Of a stretch of DNA of 64,000 nucleotides, positions 48,301-63,300 are shown in pieces; the stretch's first letter is position 1; the number at the start of each line of letters is the position of its first letter. The DNA is taken from the NCBI GenBank assembly GCA_030248065.1, contig JASAMV010007643.1, forward strand, positions 23,759-87,758, read 5' to 3'. The stretch is from Rhynchonema sp. JSB1_4. Lineage: Eukaryota; Nematoda; Chromadorea; Monhysterida; Xyalidae. The notes under the pieces were generated by a model. It ran no database searches. It had not been told where the DNA came from and saw only the letters and a list, made by a program, of their open reading frames with translations. The translations under genes and the position numbers were made by a program.

Positions 48301-51300
48301 TCGAAAGACACTCCATGAGACAAAATTGGTTGGGAGGGACCATCCCTCAACAGAAACAAAACGACTGGGCACACCTGCATATCCTCTGCGCTTCGGCCTT
48401 GACAGTGGTCGGTTTGACACAAATCTGCGCGCCACACGAATTGAGACAACATTTCATCGTGCCACGGCACTCGTCATCCGAGTGACATTCGCTGCGACAC
48501 GAGGCCGCCGTGAGACTGCTGCGCGCTGGACAGTGACCCGGACTGTTGTGGTTGATGTCTGCAAATATAGAGGGTATCTAATGGGTGCAATCAAACAATG
48601 ACACATGGATCCGGAATTATGGTCAGTATCTGTGTATTGACATTTGACACACGTTGGTTTGTGTCAGGAGCATGTTTCTTAAATGACACACACTTGAGTG
48701 GTGGTTTTCCATTGTCGTGTTCTCTGTTTGATGAGCGCAGAAATTGAATGGCTCACGGAACTAAACGATTTACTGCCAGGCGAGTAAAGGCCATAAAGAT
48801 ACCGAGAGCATGCCTTTGACTTATCTGCTCGGAAAGGAATTGTTTGATAGCCAGATTCTTACTCGTTGCTAACACGGGAGCCAAGTGATTTGGAATATCG
48901 CAAGCGCAAACAAGTCGCTAACCTTTGGCCGTCACGCCATAGCACGCGATCTCACACTCGTGCGATGTGCTGAATCGATTATCGTTACCGCCGCAACCGG
49001 TGTAGGCGAATCTTCAAGAGATTCCTTGTTAACTATACAATGCTAGAAAAATGATTACGAACATTCGGAAAATACAGACTTGAAGCACTGCCGCGAGCTA
49101 CGATCGTAGTACCACTTTTCGGTGTTCAATCGACAGTCCGTTCGACCCCGTTCAACCGGATGACTGCACATTATCCGAACTTGCTCTTCGTCTTGGAAAC
49201 AAACTGCTTTCAGCTCGACCTGCAGGCGGAGAATTTTGTATGAGTCAGTATCACCTGACGGTCCCAGGGATTTAGACTTCGAACCCGGTTAAGTGCGATT
49301 AAGCCCTTTGGGGCCTGCGTAATTTGGGACATGCGTCGTTTCTTTTAAAAGACATTGGCAGAAAAATTTACACCAAATAAGTCCCAGGGGTGGTATTAGT
49401 CGGAAACTTGCAAAATCAATATTTCCATATACCTGTCGACAGATCGGTTGACTCGCCGGACACAGTCTCAGTCTGCAGGCATCATCATCCTGCATTCCAC
49501 CTGCTTGGCCCGCTTGCCTTCTAATTCGAAGAGTGCCTGAAAAGCGATTTATAATATGACTTGGCTTAGGTTTATTTCGTTATCGGGCCATGGATTTGGC
49601 CTGATCGTTCTCAGATTTCGCTCTTTTTGGCCCTGCTATTGTTTTCTGCTAGTGGTTTTGCTCAAACCGGCTCTGCTCAATTGTCCGTCCTCCGATCATA
49701 ACCACGAGATCCAGATTTTATCATAATCTAACCCTCTCTCTTGCCCCTTGGCACAGCGCCAGCAATCAGACTCTGAATCTTCGGCCGGACGCAGTAGGCA
49801 CGCGTTCTGAACGCCACACACTTGTAGCCTTCTTTGCAGCGCATTGATGCACAAGGAGAGTCCACATCATCACCGAGACGAGGTTGCGGGGTGGTGGTGG
49901 TGGCTGGAGGGAAAGGGTGGCTAGGATAAGAGAATGATCTGCTTGGATTTCGACTCCGAATCATATCGTCCTGCGGCTAATTGTTTGGTCGCCAAGGGAA
50001 ATCAACATGACTGGTTGTCAAAGACCAAAAGCAGCCCTAAATTAGGGCAGAATGAGCGCTCTAAATCAGCGGAAATACATATACAGTCCATTTAATGTAC
50101 ATTGGGGTGCCTTGACGATGCGCGTTAACTACAATGAATACATCCTAGAACGGGTTTAAAACGTTGGCAAATTGAAGATTTTGGCTTACTGATTCAACTG
50201 AGGGGGAAAGTTCAATAGTGAAGCACAATCTTTTTGAACCTACTCGTTCCAGTTCCTGGTGGTGGATCCTGACACACGATCTGATTCCAGTCCACAGTGT
50301 AGAAGTGGGCGTTGCATCTGAAATAAGAATATAGCCGTTTAGAAAAGATACAGCTTTGGACAAAACCCGAACCTTTTATTTAAGTTGTTCACTGTAGCCC
50401 ACTCCAAAACATTTTAATTTGTACGTAATGACACTGCTTGGTGTTACTTTCGTAAATTTTACACCCTGATGGTTTGGTTTTTTTTGCGTGTCACTGCGTT
50501 TAGTGCTCTTGTGATTACTTAGACCTATTGCATATGACATTAGGAAACTGATTTCTTAGAATAATAACAAAACGATGTCTGTCTAGACCGGATGAAAGGT
50601 GTCGATTCAAATGCCATTTTTCTACTCACAATGAACAACACTTGAAGAACAGGTCGGCAAAACCGTTTATAACACACCTGCTGATGCCTAGATTTAGCTC
50701 ATACTAAATATTTTTCGTAGAAAAGTATTCATATGCGTACATACTATAAATATAACTTTGATAGTCAGACCAGCACTGATAGCGATAACGGTGATCAGCA
50801 AAACTGGAATAAATTCGCAAAAACTTTAGGCTGTAAAATCTCAGGCCCCAAAACTTAGTCGTGTTTGTGTATGCATTGGACGGGCTTTTACGACAATGTC
50901 AGCTTTCAGACTCAAATTATTCTAATTTTAAGCCTCCAACTATTCTATTATGTGGCCAGTGCTGCTGTTGCTGTGTCTGACGGAGCGCACCGTTACGGCT
51001 GCGACCCAAGCCGAGTGCTCCACACTGTTTCGAACTGTGATGCATTGTGTCAATCTGTGTGCTGAGTGAGTCTTCATGCTTATTACTCTGTCGTGTTGCC
51101 TTCCGGGACTCCCTTTTTCTTCAGAGCCAGCCCGGCTAGCGACTGCTACACGTACGAGTACCACGGAAAGTACCCCGAATTTGAAATCTGCAATGTTCCA
51201 AGCGAATGCGACATCTTCGTCTCCCCAAGGGCCACGACTGAGTTAGTCTGTCCTATGTAACGTCACGGAGGTGATTTTCGCTCGATAAAAGTACCTGGTT

Positions 51301-54300
51301 GTCTGATTCGACTTATAGTATCCAATTCAAAATTTTGTATATTGCAATTATATGCTCCAGAAAACCAATAAAGTGCATTCGCTGAAATTCTTTTTCCAGA
51401 TGCGTAACCGACCAAACGTTCAGAGCGTGCGCTGATGGTTGTCGGTATGACGCTCAATGTTTTCTTCATGTCAAATTTTTCTTCACACATTTATGATGTG
51501 CTGTGTATGATTGTACATGCCATACTTGTGCTATTGTTCACTTCTAATTAATCATTGGCAGTTGCATCTACAACAGTGCGCAAGTGCAAGAATGTATCAA
51601 TATGAAATGTCAATGCGTTGACACGTGCCTGAGCAACCAAGACGAGGATCCACGCAGCTGGTGTAAGTGCCGATTCCCGCTTGGAACATCAGGTTTAAGA
51701 TTTGGTCTTAATCAGAGTTTTGTGTCAGAATATTGAATCGATATGGGCATATGTACATATTAGAATTTAACATGTACAGCTCAATATACAGCTTTTATAA
51801 AATTTGACCAAAACACCCTCTCAGGGATGAAAATAGCGTTCATGAGCCCGATTGTTGGTTGTCCCAAAGTGATGACTGCATCAGCGCGTTGTGACTGTTC
51901 GCTCAGTGATGGGTGTTGTGGCAAACTGGATGCGTATGGATGGTGTCAACTGCCTTATGACGTGTGATTATTGCGGATACGGGCAGCTTAATTATTAATC
52001 CCCTCAAGTAAAATTATTGCTTTTTAAACGGTCAAGTCTTGATAATGCTTGCATGTGGCTGACACCAAACTGTTGCTTGCTTCTGTGAGTTCACTGTCAG
52101 GTACTATCTGGGATAAACACACACGTACTGTACCATCATTACAACCTTAAACCTGGCCCGCCACTATTGATATTTGAAATTTTTGGTTTGTTTTTTTGCT
52201 CTAATTTAGTTGTCGACATCGAGACGAATAAGGTTTATATTCATGACATTTTGATCTGGTGCAGATTTTATATCAAAATCAATCGATAAACACCGGTTCT
52301 CGGAACAAAATTAAAAAAAAATAGATAGACCCTCACTTCTTGGCAATCACGTCAGCCAGGAACAAAATTTTGAATTGCCGCAAAATTGTCATAGGCTTAC
52401 AGTATGCTATTAGGGATTTTACGCTCCCAACTTTACGCTCCCACTACACAGTGCTGCCAGTGCGCGCGCTTACAACACGTGTGTTATGCACTGACAAACA
52501 GAGCGGCACTGTACAAAACGCATGGGCAAGATCACGTGACTACCATATGCCTGTGATAAGAAGCAGTCGGCCATCTTGAATATTTGTTCCTGTCTTCCTG
52601 AAATGCACTAGATGGGGGTCTATCTATTTTTTGAAATTTTGTTCCCGAGAACCGAGGTTTATAGATCAATTTCGGTATTAAATCGGCACTTAATGGAAAA
52701 GTCACGAATATAAACCTTGTTCGTTTCGATGTCGGCAACAGTAATAGATCATAAAAACATAACAAAATTTTCAAATATCAATAGTGGCGGGCCAGGTTTA
52801 AGGCCGCATTCACAATGCAGCGCGTTAGCGTGTTGCTGATTAGCGTGCACGCTTTTTCCGCACGCTTTTGCATTCACAATGGAAAATTGAAAAAGCGCGT
52901 TAGCGTGCGCGCTTATCAGTGACACGCTAATGCGCTAACGCGCTAACGCGCTAATCAGCAAAACGCGTTTGCATTCACAATGCCCGTTGGTCTGGGTGTT
53001 GGCAAATGCCGAATTTTTTATTTCTTTGCTTTGAAAACGGCAACCAATCGCTTTCAAGATTCATTCAAACTTATTTTGATTCTAAAGTAACATTTTCCTC
53101 AAATGGAAAATCTAGCTAGTCGCGACATGAACAATCCATGCGTGCACTACAGTCTCCTTGTCGTGTCATGCATCACAATTACACCACCAAAGAGGATACA
53201 CAACACATACAGTAAGCAGATGAACAACGTTCTGCGCAACATTTGCTTGCAGCTAATATAACAGCAGCCGAAACTGTTTGCCTCAATCGATTGATAGCGT
53301 AAAAAGATGTGCTTCTAAGCATCAAAATGAAACAAAAATGTTCTCAGTGAACGCAGCAGGCTTTATTTCCTATGTTTTCGCCTTTTTCGTGGTCTGATAA
53401 TGTTTTCCAATTAAATTATAAACTTTAGAACACGCGCATCCAGTGCTAACGCGCAAAAAAATTAGAACCAGTCCTAATCGTGAAAAGCGCGTTAGCGTGC
53501 ACGCTAACGCGCCAACGCGCTAATCAGCTTTGCATTGTGAATGCAAAAGCGCGTTGCGCATCTGCGCGTTAGCGTGCGAGAAAAGTTGCTCGCACGCTAA
53601 CGCGCTAATCAGCTTTTTCCATTGTGAATGCAAAAGCGTGCGCATCTCGCACGCTAACGCGCTAACACGCTAACGCGCTTGCATTGTGAAGGCGGCCTAA
53701 AGGGCTCGAGACATAACCGAAGGAAGGGTAGCAGGGCATATCGTTTCATACCGTTGGAAAGCATTCCGACAGCCTACGTCACGCACAAATTTTAAGCTCC
53801 TTGGAGATTCCCTATCTCTTGGCAGAGGGACTATTTGTTCCAGAAAAAAACTGAATTTTTGCACAAATTGGAACGACCGGTGCAGAAACCCCAAATGAGT
53901 TGAAAGTCAACTAACACGTGGATAGGATTACAACGGCTTTTGGATAACTTATCATGAGAACTTCCGTCGCTCAAAGCATTGCTTCACTCGGTGAGGGTGC
54001 GAAATGTTCCAAAAATCGGCCACATTTTTTGAAAACACAAGTTTGTCTCTAAATTTTGAGGCCGCGCTTTGTGTTGCAGAAATGAAAATGCAACAGAAAA
54101 ATAGAGCATTTTCGAAAGTACCAGAAAATAAGGTTTTAAATTTCGAAACACTTAGATACAGGCGTGACAGGCCGAAAACGACATAAAAATTGCCCCTAAA
54201 CTGCAAGGTTGCATTCATTGACGGAAATGTGATGTAAATAAGACACGTATTGCATTGCATTGGAAACGAGAAAGTTAGATAAACGCGCAGTCCAACAATC

Positions 54301-57300
54301 TAGACGAGTTTCAAAACTTCAAACTCCATGGTACGGCTGCTGCAGCCATGCCAGCCTGAATAAGATATTTAGCTATAAGTCGTTACTGTTAAAGATTATT
54401 GCACACTTGATAGTATCAAACGATGTAGCTTCAACGTAGCTATCGAACGATATATAACATGCCCATACTATCTCTTACTATGGACAAGTAACGGTCAAAA
54501 TTCCGAAATCGTACACGGTGACGTGACGGTTCATTTCAGAACCGTCAAAAAAGCAATTTTTTAGCCTCTGCCCTTAAGCGTAAGAATTTATTGGGGCTTG
54601 TCATATATCGTTCGAAAGATACTTTCGAGATACATTGTTTGGTGCTGTCACATTTACAATAGCTGTTAACAATAAGCATTTATAGCTGAATATCATATTC
54701 AGGTTAGTATGGCTGCCCCGAGAGATCTGTAGACCTTGGGGTCTTTGGACCTTGATAGATTGTTAAACCAGCCGTTTCTCTCATTTTTTTGTTTCGAATC
54801 CGATACAATCTGTGGCCTTTCCGTGTCACAATTTTGGCGATGAATGTAACCACCTAATTTAGCGGAAATTTAATGGATTTTTAGTCCTGTCACGGAGCTA
54901 GCCATGAGTTAAAAAATTTAAAAACCTTATTTTCTGGTACTTTCGACGATGCTCTATTGCCCCATTGCATTCTTATTTCCGCAGCGTTAAGCGTGACCTC
55001 AAAATTTAGGGGCAAACTTTTGTTATCGAAAAATAAGGCCGATTTTTGGAACGTTGCGCACCCTCACCGTGTGAAGAAATGCTTTGAGCGACTGAAGTTG
55101 TGATGGTAGGTTATTCCGAAGCTGTTGTAATCCTATCCACGTGTTACTTGACCTTCAACTACTTTGGGGTTTCTGCACCGGTCGTTCCAATTTGTGCAAA
55201 AATTCAGTTTTTTCTGGAACGAAAAGTCCCTCTGCCAAGAGATAGGGAATCTCCAAGGAGCTTAAAATTTGTGCGCGACATAGGCTGTCGGAATGCTTTC
55301 CAACGGTATGTAACGATATGTCCTGCTACCCTTCCTTCGGTTATGTCCCGAGCCCTTTAACGTTTATATTCTGTGGCTCAACAAATGCGTCGTGATACTG
55401 CTAATGTGCGTACATATTTTTATCAGCTATGTCATTTTTCAATTGGTTGTTTTTTGCGACTGTCTCATTAAACTAACAATGATAATGTTTAAATCTGGAA
55501 CGTTTTACCTGCCAGGAAAGAGAATAACGGGGAAAATTGCAGTTACATTTATTTTACAATATAGCTGGTGGCTGGCACTGTGGCCATTGTCTCTGTCTCT
55601 GCCATCGCCACTGTCTCGACAAAATGTAAACCCGAAAAGCATGGAAGATTTTCTACAGAAATTTGACCACGGTGAATAGAGTTCGATGACCAATTTCGTT
55701 TCTCACACGTGGATATCTGATTCGTATTTGTAGCGTGATTGGCTTACTTTTCGACTCATTTCTCGTACTTTTGGTCGTATTTGTTTTACTCTTTGAATTA
55801 TTTTCTAAGTTTTAGCCACATATTCTCATATTTTTCTTGCTCTCCCGGGCGCGGACATGGAAATGCGGGTGCGGGTCAGAAAAAACTCAATGTCCAAGGA
55901 CCGCTCCGAGTCTGCCTATGGCCGCTTTTTCATTTTTATGTGTGTGGACGACAATCAACGACAGTATGTATTGTCGATTGTCAAATACGGAGTTATACAA
56001 TGTCTGGGTTGCCTTGAGGGCTGCATTGAAGCAAGAAATACCAATGTTATTGGTCAGACGGTGAGGTGCTTTGAGGGCACGCCTTTGCGCAAGACCAGTG
56101 ACACGTTGCTGTTTCGGCCCGTAACGCCTGACAGCTTAGGTGATCCGGGCCAGTCGTCAGAGACGAAATCACCGGGTGTACACCCAAAATGCCACATGCT
56201 CCAAGAGACTAAATAGTCCCATTGAAACATAAGGCAAAGAACGTGCACTGGTCATTTTTGCATTCAATGTCTGGGTTGCCTTGAGATCTGCATTGAAGCA
56301 AGAAATACCAATGTTATTGGTCAGACGGTAAGGTGCTTTGAGGGCACGCCTTTGCGCAAGACCAGTGACACGTTGCTGTTTCGGTACGAAACAGCAACGG
56401 AGTTATACGTACAGTATTTTTGCGCAAGTGCGATGAGACGGCCAAGGTTAACCGGTGGAATTTTTGCTCATTTTAGTAGTCACACGGGGTTGGTAAACAA
56501 CTATATTATTTGTAAACTGTGTTTTTGAACACAACTGTGTTGAAAATCCCGAAATAAACAAAAGTCACTCACCCTCCGCAATAGTCCGAGATACAGTGAA
56601 CCACGCCGGCACAGCGCGCCGTCACTTGACATGGGTCGGCCAGACAATTAGCCACAATCGTATTGCCTGATTTGTCAAGGGAAACTGGCTTACTGCCGCA
56701 AATTTAAAAAAAAAGAATAAAAAATTTGCCGAAATGCTCACGTGGACAGCAGCCATCCATGCGAACGCAACGACCTTCCATGGCGCCTGAGCTCGGCTTT
56801 CTGACGTCACGGCAGTCGTAGCACTCGGCACAACGCATGCTGCTGCACGTGGTTGAAGCTGGTGGCTGAAATATGCGCATCGCGTTGGAAATGAGGGCCG
56901 CCAATCGGCCAAGCAGAAGTTTGTAAAGAGGTAATTTTAAAACACGTCGGATATTATTTGTGTCACTGTTTTGCTATGGTTGACTTACTAATTTCGAACA
57001 GCGTGAAAGTTTGTCCTCTACACCTGATGAACAAACTTTTAAGCCTTCTGAAAATAGTGAACCAACTGTATCTCGCGGTGTGGCTCAGATAAAATCTGCT
57101 ATGGGTAGCCATAGGCGAGGCGAACGAAAAGGCACTTCACTATCGTGGTTCTTCGGAGCCACATATTGGCCGATTTTGAGCCCCCCCCCGCCCTCCCCGT
57201 CGCTGTGGTCGCATGAATTACATTACAGTTTGTCCAAAGTGGCCGATTATTTCATTTCGGAATCTCTCAACGCTAACAGTTCAGCACCCACTATCGAGCA

Positions 57301-60300
57301 CGGAAACGCGACAACATGCTCTCGTGGGCGATGTTATGATAGACGCTACAAAATGCTGTAGACGAACAAGGGCTGATATGAGTACAAAATTTCCTGAACC
57401 GAATTTGTATCTTACACAGGTATACGTTAGGTGTACTGTACTGTAGCTCCTCACCTCAACCCCACCACCATTGTCATTGTCATCATTGCCCGGGCACAAC
57501 ACCCTGTTCCATTGTGCGTCATAATGTATGGCGTTACATCCGATACAGTAATCGGCCACACAATGGGCAGCGCGCGGACAGCGTGGCGCCAGTTGACAAG
57601 GATCGGCAGCGCATTGCACTGGGGCGCTTGGCCCGTCTTCAAAAAAGTTGTATTTTTTAAATAAATTTAAAACTGAATGTTCTTTATAGCAGTGACGTTT
57701 CACAACTCACTGCAACAATCCTCTTTCTTCACGCATTTTCCCTCCTGCCGACCGTGCACATTGACAGCGACGCATTTGTGGCACGGCTCGCACATGGTAC
57801 GTGTACAGGCACCATCGTTGGTCGGCGGACGGGTAATGGTGATCAGACCACCTGAAAGTTAAGAATAATAAAAGAGCTAAGGTCTCAGGGACGGGCTTGT
57901 TTGCTTCTTTCGTAATCGTGCCCATTAGTGAAAATACAGCAGTTGGTACAAGTACTAGTAAAAGCCAAAAAAGGTGGCTCAAGTAAAAGCCAAGACCAAC
58001 CTTCAAAAGCATTAACATAAAAAAACCAGACCTGAGTTCGCACAATCGACCAAGTTCCAATTGCGATCATAAAAGTGCGCCTGACACGAGTTGCAATTCG
58101 ACGAAATACAATGCGCCGCATTGGGACAGCGATTCGATTGACATGGGTCGATACTACAGGTCACTTGGATCGTACCGGCTGCAAATATTTTAGAAATGGA
58201 ATTATTCTTGTGTTCGTGTTGTCATTGTTTATGTGATCAGGCCGGTCATAGATATACTTAGTCTTATTGGGCTTTGAGCAAACTTCGGGGTTTTGCTATA
58301 AAACCAGATGCAAAACCGATCATCCTTGGCTTGCTCAGGCTTGAGACAGGTTAGAAAAGGGAAAGTGCGCCCAAAACCAAAAAAAGCTTCAGAGTGGTTC
58401 ATGATTGTAATTTTTAAAATTTAAATTTAAAAAATTAAAGTTTCTAGAAAATAATAAGAACTCACTTTCGCAGCAGTTCGGTGTTCGAATACACCTCGGT
58501 GAGCGTGCACCACTCTGTGACGTCACAACCATACGACATTCAGTGCACGATGAACAACGCACATTGGCACAGGATATGGATGGATTCGGGGTTGGACGGA
58601 TGGAGATGGCTTCTGCGGAAAGAAATCATGAAAAAATACCGAAACAGCTCGCAAAGTTTGGATTTCTGGAGGTCTCAAGAATGATCAGTTTGTCGCACAT
58701 GCAAAACTAGGCTCTCGCACCGCCGTCTGTAAAAAATGCTCGTTGACGGAGTGGCAGCCAAAACACACTACACGCAACTTGTTCAACGAAACATCAGCCA
58801 GTCAGCCATACATACCGACACACGCGCGTCCACATCCATTGCTGCAGCATTTCTGACTGGGTCGGCAATCATCGTCATAACGACACGAGTCGAAACACAC
58901 GCCGATTCGGTCACCAACAGGAGGACAACTGCCTGAATAAATATCAAGGTGTGTTTGCTTGGGCAGCTGATTATTGATTTTGCGTGGCCTGACGTTGTTT
59001 GTATAGCACATGTGATTGTCTGCAATAACATTCACCGGCAATTTATGATGACCCACTGAACTAAGAGCTGTATCAACTTTCCGAGCAAGCGCCATGGCAG
59101 CGTCTTGGCTGCGCCTCAGCAACGATTATAGATTTTCCTGTCATGCCGTTGGGTAGCCTTGGCTTAATGCACGGCCAAACTGCGCGTCTGCCAAAGTCTA
59201 ATTAATCTATGCCAAGTTGTTATCGCTTCTATAGTGCTTGCCCTCACTGCGCTCGACCAAAAATGTTTCGTTTTGATGGTAAAAGAAAGCAGCTGTTTGG
59301 TAGTTCTGCTTTAAGGCTCCACCAGATAGACCCGAAACCCGAAACACGAAATATAAATTTTTTCTATGTCCATGTTTCGGGTTTTGAAAAAAAAACCCGA
59401 AACCCGAAACACAAAGCATGATAATCGAAAATGTTTCGACTGACCGTATAAATTGGGCACGTCAGCTGCAAGTGGCAAGACCGAAACATTTTCGATTATC
59501 ATGCTTTGTGTTTCGGGGTTCGGGTTTTTTTCAAACCCGAAACCCGCCCGAAACATGGACATAGAAAAAAATTGTTTCCGGGTTTCGGGTCTATCTGGTG
59601 GAGCCCTTAGATTAAGTTTTGTTCACTGAAATAGAGGAACGAGCAAATTAAGCATAACACGACTTCTTCAGATGTAAACAATCAGGTGCTATACCTTGAT
59701 GATCACATCTCTGCTCATAATCCACACAATTGTCCGCGGTTCGGATTTCCCTCAGTTGACAACCGGGCTGCACCAGAGGTCGGCCGATTGCCGGACACGC
59801 TGGGAAAAAATAAAAATCGAAATTTATTTATTATTTTTCACAAATTAAATGGAAAGAAGTTAGGGAGTAAATGCTTACGGCGACAAATCAGTCGATATAG
59901 CGGACAGGCATTCTGATCAAACGCGTACGTTTCCCATCGGCAGCCAGCTCGAGCCGGGTTCGGTTTGGTGCAGCCTGAGAAATAAAAAAAATTCAAAGTT
60001 TTCACGGGAAATTTTTGCCCGTTTCTCTGTGTTACGTTAAAATCTTTGCTCTCTATACCTGGTCCACCACTGGCGCACTCCTGCGTGCACTGCTCAAGTG
60101 TCACAAAATTGTTCCCATTCCCCAGACATCCGCCGTAGTCGAATTGTTCGCACGCGTTGCTGAGTGTGTTGAAGTAGAAACGTTTGATCACCGCGCGACA
60201 CGGGCCCTTGTCTTTCGGCAGCTGGCACGGATCTTGCTGTCGAGGTCTGGCGGCCGGCTGAAACATCAAGTTGAAACTGTGAAACATCAGTTTACCATAT

Positions 60301-63300
60301 GGCAAAGGGTCACATTGTCGTGCTGTGGTGCGACTATAGCCGATCTCACCGACAAAATAACGGACGGCGAGAAAACGAGGGCCACAAAATGTGTGTTTGT
60401 TTACAAGTCAAGGCCACACCACAGCCTAAACTTAACCGAAGCCTATAAAAGCCTACGTGCCTTCAAGTGCCTACGAGGTTGCTGTTTTGGATACTTGAAA
60501 GTACTTAGGCTTAAGGCGGCTTGTAACTTGGACATAAGATGTGGCAATGCGCGCGAAGCGCGCGATATGTTGGTATGTACTTGCGCGAAAGCTAAGTTCA
60601 TTGAAAACGGGAGTAGCTGACTTTTGGCGCGCGATTTTTTGACTTTCAAGCGTATCAGAGTGAAAATCATGCGATTTAGAGGTCTTGTTCTTTCCGAAAG
60701 GGTCCCCTTCAGGGGCCAACTGGCCCGTGGCCGCTGGATACGCCCTTGCCTCGTACGTAACTTTGAAACAGTTTGCCCAACCTGACTAGCTCCTGGGACA
60801 TCGCGCACACAAATGGCCTGCCCACCAGCGTCCTCACAGTGTGAGCCAGGGGCACAAAGCACTGTGGCACAAGCAGTCGATCTGAAAGTGCTTAGATGAA
60901 CTTTCAGGCCACACTGTAAGCAATCAAGACACGGAAGTTGATGAGTTGGTGGTAGTCTAGTCTTTCATCGCGTATCTGGCAATTACAGTGCATGGAGATA
61001 ATACAGCAATGTCTACTTGAAAAAGTTTCTAAATTCAAAGGTTCCACCGAGGTCACCTTGAATTCGAACTATCTCCAATCGGATCGTCGCTTCTCCGACC
61101 TCGACATGTCTGTTCGCATGCAAACTGCGTGTCGAAACGGTTGGCGTTACCATCGCAACCACCTGCAAACGAATTGTTAGACGTTCAGAAGAATTGAAAA
61201 TTTTATTTTCGGCCGCAAACGATAGTGAACCATTTTGTGCTGCCACCCACAGTATATGTTGGCTATCTTGTTAGCTATCTAGCAAAATGTTTCATGCTGG
61301 AGGTAAATCTGGCAGTCATATTTGCATCAGATTAATGTATTCATTGAGCTTGCCACTGAACGTTCAATAAAAAAAAATAAGATCACTCATGAACACCCCC
61401 AACCGAACCATAGGTGAACTGCAGACATGCATCACTGTTGCTGTCATAGTACCATCGACGGAACGCAGCTCGGCACGGACCTGTCTTTGCTGGCAATTGA
61501 CACAGCTGACGGGGGTTGACTTTGGCAAAGTCCTGAATCATTGAACCAATCAATATACAAATCAATCGATCAATCGATTTCTCACCTGCACGCAAGTTGG
61601 CGCTCCATTCTCCAACTGACATACTGTGGATGCAGGACAGATAACACTCGCGCAACTGTTCAATGGTGGAGTCGGAATGGGAGTGGCAATGTTGGAGAAA
61701 CATCTGGAATTTATAGGCTGTGTTTTTACTCAATGTGAAACTGGATGTGTAAAGGTGGAGTTATACTTGTCCATTTTGGGCTTGTAGACAATGAGGACAA
61801 ATTTTTGTTTGAGTCATATTTTGTGACAGAGTCGACCAGCGTAAAAGTTGTTCCCCTGCACCAAATGAACAACTTTTACCCTGGACGAAATTTGTGCTAT
61901 AACTCTATCACAAAATATGATCATAACAAAAATTTGTCCTCATTGTCTACAAGCCCAAAATGGACAAGACGGTTCTTCTGTGTGTACATGCATTGTTCGT
62001 ATGTACTGAGCAACACTTACTGATTCTTGCAAGCCGATTCGGTCTCAAAGCGATTCGCGTTGCCATTGCACCCGCCATAAATGAACTCTTTGCACTGTTT
62101 CGACCCGATGTCGAAATACCAACGGTTGAAAGCACTGAAAAAATGATTGTCCTGCATTTGAAGATTTTGTAACTGTGCGTGGTCTTGAAGTCAAAGTATA
62201 CAATCCAACCCAAAGCAAAGTCCAGTGTCCTTCTCCAGCACGCATTCTGGTCTCAAATCGTCAGGCACACAATGTGCGTCCTCTTGTTTGCCTGAACGGA
62301 CAGGTTCAAATGTTTCACAATCACTTTCTCGTCGACATATTTTGATTGGAAACAGAAACTATACGTTTTGACACAACGCACCAATTAGACGACATCTATG
62401 GCCGGCCGGACATTGCATATTGGCGCATGCATTGATGTTGCACCTGGTGTCACTTGGGTCACGGACACATTTTCCGTTCTCGCAAACGTTGCAAGGAGGA
62501 CACAGGATGGTCGCGCAGCGGTCTGTAGAATTTTGACTATTTTTACGCTTGCTTTGTCTCGGAATTTTCCAAAAAATGGAATTTTTTGCACCTGTGCATC
62601 TCAATTTGTAATCCGGGCACCCGTCAGCTCCCGTCACGGTTTCGTAGGAGCATCCGGGCGGTGGAGCTGGCAGGGGACGCACGGGACAGGCTAAAAGATG
62701 GACACATAGTAGTCCAAGCGACTCTCAAAAATCAAGTATGTCGTTGTTGTTTTGTGCTTTTTAGATGAGTTGGCAACCAACGACAATATGTGACTGGATG
62801 CACTGGTATCGCATTGCACGCAAATTGTGGACCAAATTGTGATTATGATACACTTTATGGAACATCATCCATTGCACACACACACAACTTACACATTCGC
62901 GCCGCGTTTGTTTCAGCCGGCGGTTGAACTGAAATAAGCGAAAACTCGTAGATTTCAGTTATGTATTTTCGACAGGAAATATTGAAAGAAATATAGGTTT
63001 CCTAACAACAAACATATCTTTCGTAATTATCCTTACCATTGCCGCAGCTTGCCAAACACGCCTCCACCGTCTCGAAATTGTTGCCATTTGCCCCGCACCC
63101 GCTGTACATAAATGGTAAGCATTTCAAGTATCGCGTGTCGTAATGGTACCTGTTAATCATCGCTTTACACGGACCCCTTCGCTCGGGCAGATAGCAGGTT
63201 TTGTCGAAATCTACAACGCGTTTGTTTGGTAGAATTACTTTTTAACGTTGTTTCTCTCAATCATTACTTACGAATGTCATTGCACTGCAGATCATAGTAC

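Noticed and set aside
53952..55360. Open frames in the long foldback element
   Set aside because: They mirror each other in the two arms and lack transposase motifs.
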